A stretch of 64,000 nucleotides of DNA from Mycobacterium sp. ITM-2016-00317 (GTDB taxonomy: Bacteria; Actinomycetota; Actinomycetes; Mycobacteriales; Mycobacteriaceae), in contig NZ_CP134399.1 of NCBI RefSeq assembly GCF_002968295.1, forward strand, positions 4,278,001 to 4,342,000, given 5' to 3'. Under the pieces are notes generated by a model. The model saw only the letters and a program-made list of their open reading frames with translations. It was not told the origin of the DNA and searched no databases. Both the position numbers and the translations under genes were made by a program. Positions 45,647 to 56,379 of the stretch are shown here, in pieces (the stretch's first letter is position 1; each line of letters opens with the position of its first letter).

Positions 45647-46774
45647 ATGACATCTACTCCGCCTGACCTGGAAGCGGCCGTGCGCGCCGCACTCACCAAG
45701 GTGATCGACCCCGAGCTGCGGCGTCCGATCACCGAAGTGGGCATGGTCAAGAACGTCAGCGTCGACCCCGACGCCTCAGTCCACGTCGAGATCTACCTGA
45801 CCACGTCAGCGTGCCCGAAGAAGACCGAGATCTCCGACCAGGTGACCCGCGCCGTGCAGGACGTGCCCGGCACCGGCGCGGTCAAGGTCAGCCTGGACGT
45901 GATGAACGACGAACAGCGCGCCGAACTGCGCAAGATGCTGCGCGGCGACTCCCGCGAGCCGGTGATCCCGTTCGCCCAGCCGGGGTCGCTCACCCGGGTC
46001 TACGCGGTCGCGTCGGGCAAGGGCGGCGTCGGGAAGTCGAGCGTCACGGTCAACCTGGCCGCGGCGATGGCGGCCCGCGGCCTGTCCGTCGGGCTCCTCG
46101 ACGCCGACATCTACGGCCATTCCGTCCCCCGGATGATCGGGGCGACCGATCGCCCCACCCAGGTCGACTCGATGATCCTGCCGCCGGTCGCCCATGACGT
46201 GCGGGTCATCTCGATCGCGATGTTCACCCAGGGCAACACCCCCGTCGTCTGGCGCGGGCCGATGCTGCACCGGGCGCTGCAGCAGTTCCTCGCCGACGTG
46301 TACTGGGGCGATCTCGACGTGCTGCTGCTCGACCTGCCCCCGGGCACCGGCGACATCGCGATCTCGGTGGCCCAGCTGATCCCAGGTGCGGAGATCCTTG
46401 TGGTCACCACCCCGCAGCTGGCCGCCGCCGAGGTGGCCGAGCGGGCCGGCGCGATCGCGCTGCAGACCCGTCAGCGCATCGCCGGTGTCGTCGAGAACAT
46501 GGTCGACGGGCCCGTCATCAAGATGTTCGGAGAGGGCGGCGGTCGCCACGTCGCCGAGAGCCTGTCCCGCGCCGTTGGCGCCGACGTGCCGCTGCTCGGC
46601 CAGGTCCCGCTGGATCCGGCCCTGGTGGCTGCCGGTGACTCCGGGATCCCGCTGGTGCTCAGCGCGCCCGACTCCCCCGCGGGCAAGGAGCTGCGTAAGG
46701 TCGCCGACGCGCTGTCGAGCCGCAAGCGCGGGCTGGCCGGGATGTCCCTGGGACTCGATCCCGCCGGTCGCTAG
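45647..46774 (+). CDS. mrp: Mrp/ApbC-type Fe-S cluster carrier ATPase
   Basis: 375 residues. Residues 1-90 form a MIP18/DUF59 domain (VIDPELRRPITEVGMVKNV, TTSACPKKTEISDQV with one Cys). The remainder is the Mrp P-loop ATPase: deviant Walker A SGKGGVGKSS, switch LLDADIYGHS, QGNTPVVWRGPML and LDLPPGTGDI. The C-terminal CxxC of many Mrp/ApbC proteins is not present, so cluster binding would differ. It matches Rv1229c. It carries or assembles Fe-S clusters in the cytoplasm. It is convergent with tatB (19 bases). Confidence 0.93.
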   Translation: MTSTPPDLEAAVRAALTKVIDPELRRPITEVGMVKNVSVDPDASVHVEIYLTTSACPKKTEISDQVTRAVQDVPGTGAVKVSLDVMNDEQRAELRKMLRGDSREPVIPFAQPGSLTRVYAVASGKGGVGKSSVTVNLAAAMAARGLSVGLLDADIYGHSVPRMIGATDRPTQVDSMILPPVAHDVRVISIAMFTQGNTPVVWRGPMLHRALQQFLADVYWGDLDVLLLDLPPGTGDIAISVAQLIPGAEILVVTTPQLAAAEVAERAGAIALQTRQRIAGVVENMVDGPVIKMFGEGGGRHVAESLSRAVGADVPLLGQVPLDPALVAAGDSGIPLVLSAPDSPAGKELRKVADALSSRKRGLAGMSLGLDPAGR

Positions 46775-46793
46775 CCGTCACCGGCCCACGAGG

Positions 46794-47237
46794 TCAGGTC
46801 GCGTCGGTGTCGAACGGTGTCGCGCCGGAGGGTGGCGTCGCGCCCGAGGTCGGCGTATCGGTCTGGCCGGTCTCCGGCATCGCCGCGGCGGGGCCCGGCC
46901 CCGACTGCGGCTTCTCGGGCTTGCCCGGCGTCGACCCGTTCTGATCGAACTTGCCGGTGAAGATCGAGTCATCGCCGTCGAGAAGGTGTTTGGTCAGCGC
47001 CGCGCGCGGCGTCATCCCCCGCAGTTTCTGCAGCTCCGACAGCGGCTCCCGCAGGTCGTCGAAGTCGGTGCCCAGCTCCTCACGCAGTTGGGTGGTCGCC
47101 CCGGTCACATAGTCACGGACCTGGCGGACCGCTCCCGCCGTCCAGCGGATGGCTCCGGGCAGCCGTTCCGGCCCGAGGATCACCAGACCGGCGATCACCA
47201 GGACCAGCATCTCGCCCCAGCCGACGTTCGCGAACAT
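46794..47237 (-). CDS. tatB: Sec-independent translocase component TatB
   Basis: 147 residues. One N-terminal helix with the TatB-type [28 protein letters not shown], including the conserved Glu in the helix and the GPERLP hinge, is followed by an amphipathic helix ([19 protein letters not shown]) and a Pro/Gly/Asp-rich tail. With TatA/TatC, encoded elsewhere, it exports folded proteins. It ends the sigE-rseA-htrA-tatB cluster, two bases after htrA. It matches Rv1224. Confidence 0.95.
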   Translation of the reverse strand: MFANVGWGEMLVLVIAGLVILGPERLPGAIRWTAGAVRQVRDYVTGATTQLREELGTDFDDLREPLSELQKLRGMTPRAALTKHLLDGDDSIFTGKFDQNGSTPGKPEKPQSGPGPAAAMPETGQTDTPTSGATPPSGATPFDTDAT

Positions 47238-47239
47238 CG

Positions 47240-48817
<1,578 letters not shown>

Positions 48818-48824
48818 CTATACC

Positions 48825-49220
48825 CTACCGGCGCCGACGACGCGGCCGCTGCGTGCCGTCAGCTAACTGCGGCGTATCAACGGGCTCAGGCGCCTCCACG
48901 GGCGTGTGGTTCGGGATCTGGGACAACAGGCCCAGCAAGGAACTCGGCATCGCGACCGGGCGGCAGTCCCGCAACGCCTCGCGCGCCTGCCGCTGCGCGT
49001 CGACCTCCATGGCGCACTCCTGGCACAACGACAGATGGTGCGCGGCCCTCAGATGCGCAGACATCCGCAGCTCGCCGTCGACGAACGCCGCGATCGCCTC
49101 GGTGGACAGATGCTCGGTGGAGCCGAACTGCCGGGGACCGACCGGATCGCCGCTCTGCGACGCGAAATGGGCCGGGAGCCACGAGAACGCCCGACGGAAA
49201 GCATGTCCGGGATCGAACAC
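48825..49220 (-). CDS. rseA: Anti-sigma-E factor RseA (ZAS type)
   Basis: About 131 residues. The zinc-binding anti-sigma motif is HLRAAHHLSLCQEC near residues 70-86 within a helical FVDGELRMSAHLR domain that wraps the sigma factor. The C-terminal tail is Pro-rich and ends in RPRRRRR, with no membrane helix, so it is soluble. The start is taken at GTG 49220, placed seven bases after aggag; ATG 49238 and GTG 49223 are alternatives. In M. tuberculosis PknB phosphorylation and ClpC1P2 remove RseA (Rv1222). It lies between sigE and htrA. Confidence 0.92.
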   Translation of the reverse strand: MFDPGHAFRRAFSWLPAHFASQSGDPVGPRQFGSTEHLSTEAIAAFVDGELRMSAHLRAAHHLSLCQECAMEVDAQRQAREALRDCRPVAMPSSLLGLLSQIPNHTPVEAPEPVDTPQLADGTQRPRRRRR

Positions 49221-49308
49221 CACCAAGCTCCTCTCCATTGGGCGTCGTGGGCTGCCTGCCGACCTTCTTCGAATGTAGCGCGGCGAAGTGGACAGCATCG
49301 CCGGAACG

Positions 49309-50115
49309 TCAGGCGGAGGTGGCCGGGTCCAGGGCGGCGCCGGTGTCGGAATGCCGCGCCAGGTACTCGCGCAGCGCCTGCCTGCCCCGGTGGATACGGC
49401 TGCGCACGGTGCCCAGCTTCACACCGAGGGTGGCGCCGATCTCCTCGTAGGACAGACCTTCGATGTCGCACAGCACGACCGCGGCGCGGAACTCCGGCGC
49501 CAGCGAATCGAGCGCGGCCTGCAGGTCCGGGCCCAGCCGGGAGTCGTGGTAGATCTGCTCAGGGTTCGGCTCGTCGGCGGGCACCCGGTCGTAATCCTCG
49601 GGCAGCGCCTCCATCCGGATGCGTCCACGGCGGCGCACCATGTCGAGGAAGAGGTTCGTGGTGATGCGGTGCAACCAGCCCTCGAACGTGCCGGGCTGGT
49701 AGTTCTGCACCGAACGGAACACGCGGATGAACGTCTCCTGCGTCAGGTCCTCGGCGTCGTGCTGGTTGCCCGACAGCCGGTAGGCCAGGCGGTACACCCG
49801 GTCGGCATGCTGGCGAACCAACTCGTCCCAGCTCGGCATGGCGGCCTTGTCCCCGGTCGCGTCGAACACCGCGGTGCCGGTCAGCTCGTCGGTGGGCTCC
49901 ACCCAGTGGGCGTCGGTGTACTGCTCGCGGTGGGCCATGGTGACCGGCGCGGCGGCAGTGGTGACGGGGCCATGTGTGATGGTCGTCAGATCCTCCATGT
50001 CGTGGGGGTCGCGGCTGTGCGGTGACGGCCGCTCGTCGGCGTCAACAACACGCGCCGGGAGATTGTTCCCGGGACGCGAGAGATCGGTGCGTGCGCTGGG
50101 TGCGCCGTCTGTCAT
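49309..50115 (-). CDS. sigE: ECF sigma factor SigE
   Basis: 268 residues from ATG 50115; longer in-frame starts up to 50211 exist, and M. tuberculosis sigE is known to use several starts. Region 2 is [41 protein letters not shown] (from about residue 98), with [10 protein letters not shown] for core binding and -10 melting. Region 4 is [42 protein letters not shown]. These are nearly identical to M. tuberculosis SigE (Rv1221), the surface-stress sigma factor acting on htrA and others. First gene of the sigE-rseA-htrA-tatB cluster. Confidence 0.95.
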   Translation of the reverse strand: MTDGAPSARTDLSRPGNNLPARVVDADERPSPHSRDPHDMEDLTTITHGPVTTAAAPVTMAHREQYTDAHWVEPTDELTGTAVFDATGDKAAMPSWDELVRQHADRVYRLAYRLSGNQHDAEDLTQETFIRVFRSVQNYQPGTFEGWLHRITTNLFLDMVRRRGRIRMEALPEDYDRVPADEPNPEQIYHDSRLGPDLQAALDSLAPEFRAAVVLCDIEGLSYEEIGATLGVKLGTVRSRIHRGRQALREYLARHSDTGAALDPATSA

Positions 50116-50161
50116 GCGATCACCGTCTCCCGTGCTGGTGTGGCAGGCATATGAGCAAACT

Positions 50162-50209
50162 GAACTTTTCCTGAGAAAGTTCGCTACCCCGTTTCCGAGC
50201 AGCGGAAAC
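50162..50209. promoter_or_regulatory. Two inverted repeats upstream of sigE
   Basis: GAACTTT/AAAGTTC (50162-50168 and 50176-50182, loop of 7) and GTTTCC/GGAAAC (50191-50196 and 50204-50209, loop of 7) lie in the sigE promoter region, overlapping the 5' end of the longest sigE reading frame. Their spacing suggests regulator sites, but I could not assign them to MprA or to SigE itself. Confidence 0.35.
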
Positions 50210-50281
50210 ACCCCGGCAGGCGGGCTGTCCCGGCGACGGCGGCCGGGCGTGTCGCAGTCGCGGGCGACGCGGACTTGGCTC

Positions 50282-50287
50282 TACGCT
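50282..50287 (+). promoter_or_regulatory. Leaderless -10 box of the methyltransferase gene
   Basis: TACGCT ends 6 bases before the ATG at 50294, deciding that start among several upstream in-frame codons. Confidence 0.45.
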
Positions 50288-50293
50288 GCGGGC

Positions 50294-50974
50294 ATGTCCA
50301 GCACCGACGAGCCCGGGGCCGAGTCCGGCGATGCCACCGCACGGGCCCGTCAGGCCGCAGCGATCGTCAACCATGCCGAGCAGTCGATCTCCGAGGACGC
50401 GATCGTCGCCGCCGCCCGGGAACGCGCCGTGGACATCGGCGCCGGAGCGGTGACCCCCGCGGTCGGTGCGCTGCTGTGCGTGCTGGCGAAGGTGACGGGC
50501 GCCCGCGCGGTCGTCGAGGTCGGCACCGGCGCCGGCGTCAGCGGCCTCTGGCTGCTGTCGGGGATGCGTGAGGACGGCGTGCTGACCACCATCGACGTCG
50601 AACCCGAGCACCAGCGGATCGCCAAGCAGGCCTTCTCCGAGGCCGGCGTGGGTCCGGGCCGGACCAGGCTGATCGGCGGACGCGCCCAGGAGGTGCTGAC
50701 CCGGCTGGCCGACGAGTCCTACGACCTGGTTTTCATCGACGCCGCACCGGCCGATCAGCCGCAGTTCGTCACCGAGGGTGTGCGGTTGCTGCGCCCCGGC
50801 GGCGCGATCGTCGTGCACCGCGCCGCGCTCGGTGGCCGGGCTGGAGACGCCTCAGCCAAGGACAGCGAGGTCGCCGCTGTGCGCGAGGCGGCCCGGCTGA
50901 TCGCCGAGGACGAGCGGCTCACGCCGGTGCTGATCCCGCTCGGCGACGGCCTGCTCGCCGCCGCCCGCGACTGA
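50294..50974 (+). CDS. O-methyltransferase, Rv1220c-like
   Basis: 226 residues. The Rossmann SAM-binding motif I is [16 protein letters not shown] near residue 77. [17 protein letters not shown] follows with the acidic residue for the ribose, and [15 protein letters not shown] is the metal-site Asp region of catechol/caffeoyl-CoA-type O-methyltransferases (family 3). It is divergent from sigE as in M. tuberculosis. The acceptor is unknown. Cytoplasmic. Confidence 0.9.
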   Translation: MSSTDEPGAESGDATARARQAAAIVNHAEQSISEDAIVAAARERAVDIGAGAVTPAVGALLCVLAKVTGARAVVEVGTGAGVSGLWLLSGMREDGVLTTIDVEPEHQRIAKQAFSEAGVGPGRTRLIGGRAQEVLTRLADESYDLVFIDAAPADQPQFVTEGVRLLRPGGAIVVHRAALGGRAGDASAKDSEVAAVREAARLIAEDERLTPVLIPLGDGLLAAARD

Positions 50975-51015
50975 CCCGCACACCCACCCAGAGCGCCGCC
51001 CCCCTTCCCCAAGCG

Positions 51016-51032
51016 CCGCGGAATAGCATTCC
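51016..51032. repeat. Left arm of the inverted repeat split by the IS
   Basis: CCGCGGAATAGCATTCC is the exact complement of the sequence at 52311-52327. It resembles the arm at 18808-18821, and both are followed by a GGCTGC segment. Within the arm GGAAT-AGC-ATTCC is itself palindromic. Confidence 0.75.
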
Positions 51033-51036
51033 GGGC

Positions 51037-52275
51037 TGCTAAAGCGCTTAGGCTGCTTGGCTAATCAGAGCGGCCATGCGCTGGGCGGGGGTGTCGAGGT
51101 CAAGGGTGGGGCGTGGTCGGGTGTTGAGTTTGTCGGCGACGGCTTGCAGGTCGGCTTTGGTGTAGACGCTCAGATCAGTGCCCTTCTCAAACCAGTGGCG
51201 CAGCAGCCGGTTGGTGTTCTCGTTGCTGCCACGCTGCCAGGGCGCGTGCGGGTCGCAGAAGTACACCGGCGCTTGAAGCTGCAGCGAGATGTCCTGCCAG
51301 CGGGCCATCTCGCTGCCGCGGTCCCAGGCGATCGAACGGCGCAGGTGATCGGGCAGCTTGGCCATTGCCTCAAGCATCGCCGTGGCGACCGCTTCGGAGG
51401 TGTGGTCGACGGGCAGATGCAACAAGATGGTGAACCGGGTGCTGCGTTCGACCAGGGTGCCGATCGCGCTGGCGCCGCGGGCGCCGACGATCAGATCGCC
51501 TTCCCAATGCCCGGGCACCGCACGATCAGCGGCTTCAGCGGGCCGTTGACTGATACGCAGCACGTCATCGAAGGTGCCGCGCCGTTGGGCATGCCCGCGC
51601 GGCTTACGCGCCGCTCGTCGAGTGGACAAGCATCGATGCAGATCAGCGCGCAACTGGCCACGAGCTTGTACATACAGGCTGCGGTAAATCGTCTCGTGGC
51701 TCACCCGTGCCAGCTTGTCACCAGGGTGATCACGGGCCAACACCTCAGCGATCAGCTTGGGGCTCCACCCGTCGTCCATCCACGCTTCGACCGCCGCGCA
51801 CAGGTTCGGGTCAGACAGCTTGAACGACTTGGGCCGGCGCGCAGCCCGCGCGGCCCGGGCGTGGGCCACGTGGGCGTGGTAGTCCCCGTCGTCGGTGCGG
51901 TTGCGAGACACTTCGCGCCAGATGACCGAGCGATCTCGGCCCAGCTTCGCCCCGATCGCGGCGTAGCCCAACCCCGCGTCGAGACCCCGCATGATCACCA
52001 CACGTTCGTCGAAACTGAGCCGCCGCCCCGGTCCACCGACCCGGGTCAGATCACCCGGTTCAGCCAAACCTGATCCACCGTTGCCATTGAGCAGTCGCAT
52101 CGCGCCAGCCTTGCGCCACCACAGGTAGCCGGCCTGGAAAGACACGCCCAACTCCACAGCCGCGTGCTTGACCGGCGCACCAGCACACACCCGGTCGTAA
52201 AACTCGCGCCGAACCTCACACCCGAACCGCCGACCACTGGTCACTCAGCAACTCCTCAAACCGCCCGATGTTGCA
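51037..52275 (-). mobile_element. IS30-family insertion sequence (approximate ends)
   Basis: The element holds one transposase gene and lies between the two arms of an intergenic inverted repeat, which dates it as an insertion into that repeat. Possible terminal repeats are TGCTAAAGCG at 51037 and, on the other strand, TGCAACATCG ending at 52275, matching at 7 of 10 positions. No clear target-site duplication is visible, so the ends are estimates. The organisation (single long ORF, no accessory genes) fits IS30. Confidence 0.6.
51048..52244 (-). CDS. IS30-family transposase
   Basis: 398 residues. N-terminal helix-turn-helix regions (LSFDERVVIMRGLDAGLGYAAIGAKLGRDRSVIWREVSRN-type) bind the ends. 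The DDE catalytic core has Asp in GHWEGDLIVG, Asp in SIAWDRGSEMARW and Glu in QRGSNENTNRLLRHWFEKG, with the usual IS30 spacing. No stop or frameshift interrupts it, so it may be active. It is the only mobile gene in the window. Confidence 0.95.
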   Translation of the reverse strand: MTSGRRFGCEVRREFYDRVCAGAPVKHAAVELGVSFQAGYLWWRKAGAMRLLNGNGGSGLAEPGDLTRVGGPGRRLSFDERVVIMRGLDAGLGYAAIGAKLGRDRSVIWREVSRNRTDDGDYHAHVAHARAARAARRPKSFKLSDPNLCAAVEAWMDDGWSPKLIAEVLARDHPGDKLARVSHETIYRSLYVQARGQLRADLHRCLSTRRAARKPRGHAQRRGTFDDVLRISQRPAEAADRAVPGHWEGDLIVGARGASAIGTLVERSTRFTILLHLPVDHTSEAVATAMLEAMAKLPDHLRRSIAWDRGSEMARWQDISLQLQAPVYFCDPHAPWQRGSNENTNRLLRHWFEKGTDLSVYTKADLQAVADKLNTRPRPTLDLDTPAQRMAALISQAA

Positions 52276-52310
52276 ATGACCGTATGAATCCGCCGCCCTT
52301 TTCACTCCGC

Positions 52311-52327
52311 GGAATGCTATTCCGCGG
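52311..52327. repeat. Right arm of the inverted repeat split by the IS
   Basis: GGAATGCTATTCCGCGG is the perfect complement of the arm at 51016-51032. The 1.28 kb between them is the loop plus the IS30 element. Confidence 0.75.
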
Positions 52328-52341
52328 TGGAGAACTGGCTA

Positions 52342-52388
52342 TTGACCGCGCACTGAACGCGCGTTTAGCATGTTGAACATGCGTTCAG
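52342..52388 (+). promoter_or_regulatory. Promoter and candidate operator of the TetR/ABC operon
   Basis: -35 TTGACC (52342-52347), an 18-base spacer and -10 TAGCAT (52366-52371) put the transcript start at or next to the ATG 52379. CTGAACGC (52353-52360) and GCGTTCAG (52381-52388) are perfect 8-base inverted repeats flanking the -10, a typical place for an autoregulating TetR dimer. Confidence 0.55.
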
Positions 52389-53047
52389 CAGATGATCTGA
52401 CCGCGACGGCCCGGATCCGAGAGGCCGCCCTCGACCTGTTCGGCCGAGAGGGCTTCACGGTCAGCGTGCGCGCCATCGCCGCCGCGGCCGGGGTCAGCCC
52501 AGCGCTGGTGATCCACCACTTCGGCTCCAAGGAGAACCTGCGCAAGGCGTGCGACGAATACGTCGTGCAGACGGTGCGGGCCGCCAAGACCGAGACCATC
52601 CAGTCCTCCGATCCGGCGACCTGGTTCGCGCAGATGGCCGAGATCGAGGAGTACGCGCCCTTGATGGGTTACCTGGTGCGCAGCATGCAGGCCGGCGGTG
52701 ATCTCGCGAAGGCGTTCTGGCACAGCATGATCGACAACGCCGAGCAGTACATCGAGGCCGGGGTGCGGGCCGGGACCATCAAACCGAGCCCGGACCCGAA
52801 GAGCCGCGCCCGGTTCCTCGCAATGTCCGCAGGCGGCGGGTTCCTGCTCTACCTGCAGTTGCACGACAACCCGACGGATCTGCGGGCGGTGCTGCGCGAC
52901 TACAGCGAGGAGATGATGCTGCCGGCCCTGGAGCTCTACACCAACGGGCTGATGACCGAATCCACCATGTACGACGCGTTCCTCGCCCAACGACGACAAG
53001 GCATTCCGTTGACCGCGATGAAAGGGGCACCCGATGACCGGCACTGA
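52379..53047 (+). CDS. TetR-family repressor of the ABC exporter (Rv1219c-like)
   Basis: 222 residues from ATG 52379; a TTG/ATG three codons earlier is possible. The helix-turn-helix occupies residues about 10-55 ([40 protein letters not shown]). The C-terminal ligand domain matches Rv1219c, which in M. tuberculosis represses the Rv1217c-Rv1218c exporter. It overlaps the ATPase gene by 14 bases, and an inverted repeat covers its own promoter, so autoregulation is likely. Confidence 0.9.
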   Translation: MRSADDLTATARIREAALDLFGREGFTVSVRAIAAAAGVSPALVIHHFGSKENLRKACDEYVVQTVRAAKTETIQSSDPATWFAQMAEIEEYAPLMGYLVRSMQAGGDLAKAFWHSMIDNAEQYIEAGVRAGTIKPSPDPKSRARFLAMSAGGGFLLYLQLHDNPTDLRAVLRDYSEEMMLPALELYTNGLMTESTMYDAFLAQRRQGIPLTAMKGAPDDRH

Positions 53048-53939
53048 ACTGTCCGTCGACATCCGAGGACTGCGCAAGTCGTTCGGCCGCACCAGAGCAC
53101 TGGACGGGCTGGACCTCGTCGTCGCCCCGGGCGAGGTGGCAGGGTTCCTCGGCCCCAACGGCTCCGGCAAGTCCACGACCATCCGCGTGCTGCTCGGGCT
53201 GCTGCGTGCCGACGGCGGCTCGGTGGCGCTGCTGGGTGGCGACCCGTGGCGCGACGCGGTGCGTCTGCACCGCCGGATCGCCTATGTCCCAGGCGATGTC
53301 ACCCTGTGGCCGAACCTGACGGGGATGCAGGCCATCGACTTCCTGGCGCGGTTGCGTGGCGAGGACACCGTGGACGAGGCACGCCGCGACGAGCTGATCG
53401 ACCGCTTCGAACTCGACCCGCACAAGAAGGCGCGCACCTATTCCAAGGGCAACCGCCAGAAGGTCGCGATCATCGCGGCGTTCTGCACCCGCAGCGAATT
53501 GTTCGTCCTCGACGAACCGACCTCGGGCCTGGATCCGCTGATGGAGCAGACATTCCAGCAGTGTGTGCGTGAGGTGGCCGGCCGGGGCGCGGCGGTACTG
53601 CTGTCCAGCCACATCCTGGCCGAGGTCGAAAAGCTCTGCGACACAGTCACCATCGTGCGTGCCGGGCGCACGGTCCGATCGGGGACATTGGCCGAGATGC
53701 GCCATCTGATGCGCACCACCGTCAGCGTCCGCACCCGCGGGGACGCCGGAAGCCTGCGCCGGGCGCCCTACATCCACGACCTGCGCGCCGATGACGGAAA
53801 CCTGCGCTTCGCGGTGGACCGCGACGATCTCGACCGCACCATGACCGACCTGGGCGGACTCGGCATCGAGGAGCTGACTGTGGCTCCCGCCTCGCTGGAG
53901 GATCTGTTTCTCCGCGAATACCAGGGATCGGAACGGTGA
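53034..53939 (+). CDS. Drug-exporter ABC ATPase (Rv1218c-like)
   Basis: 301 residues. Walker [11 protein letters not shown] near residue 40, Q-loop region [14 protein letters not shown], a degenerate signature YSKGNRQKV where LSGGQ is usual, Walker [14 protein letters not shown] and switch [11 protein letters not shown]. The final 70 residues form a small regulatory domain typical of ABC-2 exporters. It pairs with the permease that starts within its stop codon. The M. tuberculosis pair pumps novobiocin and other drugs. Confidence 0.92.
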   Translation: MTGTELSVDIRGLRKSFGRTRALDGLDLVVAPGEVAGFLGPNGSGKSTTIRVLLGLLRADGGSVALLGGDPWRDAVRLHRRIAYVPGDVTLWPNLTGMQAIDFLARLRGEDTVDEARRDELIDRFELDPHKKARTYSKGNRQKVAIIAAFCTRSELFVLDEPTSGLDPLMEQTFQQCVREVAGRGAAVLLSSHILAEVEKLCDTVTIVRAGRTVRSGTLAEMRHLMRTTVSVRTRGDAGSLRRAPYIHDLRADDGNLRFAVDRDDLDRTMTDLGGLGIEELTVAPASLEDLFLREYQGSER

Positions 53940-55561
53940 GCGCCACCGCCGCGGTCGCTACCCGCGGCCCGCGGCACACAGCGGCAACGACGGGATCACC
54001 GTGGACGGGCACCGCCGCGTTGGTTCGACTCGCGCTACGTCGCGACCGCATCCGGCTGCCGGTCTGGATCGCGGCGCTGACCGCGATGATGGCCTACTCC
54101 CCCAACACCATCGAGCTGGCCTACCCCGAGGAGGCCCAGCGCCAGGCCAGGGTGAACCTGCTCAAGACACCTGCAGGCATGATGCTGGGCGGCCCGATGT
54201 TCGGCGGCCGCGAAACCGATCTCGGTGCGATGGTGGCCAACGAGCTGATGTTGACCCTGATCGTGGCCACGTCGATCCTGGCCATTCTCACCGTGATTCG
54301 GCACACCCGCGCCGAAGAGGAGAGCGGCGCCGCGGAACTGGTGCTGGCCTCGGTCGTGGGCCGGTACGCGCGGACCGCCGCGGCGCTGGCCGTCGTGGTG
54401 GCGGTCAACACCGTGCTCGCGGTGGCGATGACCGTCGCCATCGCCGCCAACGGATTCGACGTCGTCGACTCGGCCGCGATGTGCCTCGGCGTCACCGGGG
54501 TGGCCACCGTGTTCGGCGCCGTCACGGCGGTGACCGCGCAGATGTGGCGGGCGGCGCGCGCGGCGACCGGGGCCGCCATGGCCGCCCTCGCGCTGGCAGC
54601 GCTGATCCGCGGCGTCGGCGACGTCATCGACAACTCGGGCAGTGCGCTGAGCTGGCTGTCGCCGATCGCGTGGGCGCAGCAGATGCGGCCCTTCGTCGAG
54701 CTGCGCTGGTGGCCGTTGGCACTGCTGATCGGGTTGACGCTGATCCTCGTCGCGGCGGCGGCTGCCCTGGAGATGCGCCGCCAGTACGACGACGCCACCA
54801 TCACCTCGACCGGCGACCACCCCCGGGCGCGGCCGGTCCGCGGCGTGCTGGCTCTGCACCTGCGGCTGCAGCGCGGGCAGACCATCGGCTGGTCGGTCGG
54901 CCTGTTCGCGTCCGGGCTGGCCTTCGGGTCGATGACGAAGTCGCTGCTCGACGCCGCCGAGGACAACGAACTGCTGGCCCGCCTCGTGTCGAGCCAGGGC
55001 CTGGACGGGGTGTACACGACGATGACGCAGTTCCTGGCCGCCGCGGCGTGCGCCTACGTCACCGTGGCGGTGCTGCGCATCTACGGCGACGAGCAGTCCG
55101 GCCTCGGCGAAGCGGTGCTGGCCGGTGCGGTCTCGCGCGCCCGTTGGCTGTCGACCGCGGTGGTCGCGGCGGTGCTCGGTGCGACGGCGTTGATGTTCGC
55201 GGCGGGCCTGGGCAACGGGCTGGGCGCCGGGCTGACGCTGGGTGAGCCCGCCACCGTGCTCAAGCTCACCCTGGCCGGGCTCGCCTTCGTCCCGGCGCTG
55301 GCGGTGTCGGCGGGGGTGGCCGCACTGGCGGTGGCTCTGCGGCAGGTGTGGATCGCTTGGCTGGCAGTCACTTTCATCGTCGCGTCGCTGTATCTCGGTG
55401 CGCTGCTGCGATTGCCGGAATGGCTGCTCGACCTGTCGCCGGTCGGTCAGACCGACAGCCCGGCCGACGTCCCCGTCACCGCGTGGATCGTGATGTGCTG
55501 CGTGGCGGCGGTTCTGGTGGTGGCGGCCACGGGCATCTACCGGCGTCGCGACGCGGTCTGA
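53936..55561 (+). CDS. ABC exporter permease (Rv1217c-like)
   Basis: 541 residues starting at GTG 53936, four bases before the ATPase stop. About 12 hydrophobic segments in two halves (for example [64 protein letters not shown]; then [16 protein letters not shown] and [17 protein letters not shown]). This is a duplicated ABC-2-type membrane subunit. It transports the substrate energised by the preceding ATPase. Confidence 0.9.
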   Translation: MSATAAVATRGPRHTAATTGSPWTGTAALVRLALRRDRIRLPVWIAALTAMMAYSPNTIELAYPEEAQRQARVNLLKTPAGMMLGGPMFGGRETDLGAMVANELMLTLIVATSILAILTVIRHTRAEEESGAAELVLASVVGRYARTAAALAVVVAVNTVLAVAMTVAIAANGFDVVDSAAMCLGVTGVATVFGAVTAVTAQMWRAARAATGAAMAALALAALIRGVGDVIDNSGSALSWLSPIAWAQQMRPFVELRWWPLALLIGLTLILVAAAAALEMRRQYDDATITSTGDHPRARPVRGVLALHLRLQRGQTIGWSVGLFASGLAFGSMTKSLLDAAEDNELLARLVSSQGLDGVYTTMTQFLAAAACAYVTVAVLRIYGDEQSGLGEAVLAGAVSRARWLSTAVVAAVLGATALMFAAGLGNGLGAGLTLGEPATVLKLTLAGLAFVPALAVSAGVAALAVALRQVWIAWLAVTFIVASLYLGALLRLPEWLLDLSPVGQTDSPADVPVTAWIVMCCVAAVLVVAATGIYRRRDAV

Positions 55562-55579
55562 AGCCGGCAGGAGTCCGCG

Positions 55580-56254
55580 GTGAAGCTGATCGTTCAGACA
55601 CTGGCATCGGCGGTGTTCGGTGTGGCGTTCTTCGCCGCGGTGCTCTTCTGGCCGGCGGGCACCTTCCACTACTGGCAGGCTTGGGTGTTCCTCGCGGTGT
55701 TCGCGGTGACCACGCTGGGGCCGAGCATCGTGCTGGCCGCCCGCCACCCCGATGTGCTGGCGCGTCGCATGAAGGCCGGACCGACGGCGGAAACCCGTCC
55801 CGCGCAACGGATCGTCATCACCGTGACCATGGCGCTGGTGGCCGCGACGTTCGTGGTCTCGGCGCTGGACCACCGGTTCGGCTGGTCCTCCGTGCCGGGG
55901 TGGCTTGTCATCGTCGGCAACGTGATGGTCGCCCTCGGACTGGGCATGGCTCAGCTGGTGATCCTGCAGAACCACTACGCGGCGGCGACCGTGCGGGTGG
56001 AGGCCGGTCAGCCCCTGGTGTCGACGGGCCTCTACGGACTCGTGCGGCACCCGATGTACACCGGCACGCTGACCATGATGCTCGGCACCCCATGGGCGTT
56101 GGGTTCGTGGTGGGGGCTCGTCTGCGTGGCCGCGGCGGCGCCGGCGCTGGTGGCGCGCATCCTCGACGAGGAGAAGATGCTGACCGCCGAACTCGACGGC
56201 TACCGCGACTACACCCGGAGGGTGCGGTACCGACTCGTCCCCGGTCTGTGGTGA
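55580..56254 (+). CDS. ICMT/PEMT-type membrane methyltransferase-like protein (Rv1216c-like)
   Basis: 224 residues with five or six helices. The C-terminal signature GLYGLVRHPMYTG, then EEKMLTAELDGYRDYTRRVRYRLVPGLW, is the conserved SAM-binding core of the isoprenylcysteine carboxyl methyltransferase/phospholipid methyltransferase fold. The methyl acceptor in bacteria of this group is unknown. It starts 18 bases after the permease gene and is probably in the same operon. Confidence 0.85.
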   Translation: MKLIVQTLASAVFGVAFFAAVLFWPAGTFHYWQAWVFLAVFAVTTLGPSIVLAARHPDVLARRMKAGPTAETRPAQRIVITVTMALVAATFVVSALDHRFGWSSVPGWLVIVGNVMVALGLGMAQLVILQNHYAAATVRVEAGQPLVSTGLYGLVRHPMYTGTLTMMLGTPWALGSWWGLVCVAAAAPALVARILDEEKMLTAELDGYRDYTRRVRYRLVPGLW

Positions 56255-56379
56255 CCCACCGCTTACTGATCGCATGGCGCTGCTCACCGGGCTGGCCTGC
56301 TCCCTGCCGGCGCCGGTTGCTGCGGCGCCGTCACACCCGCCGTTCCCCCTGAACCCGTGCGAACGGGTATCCCGCCGGC

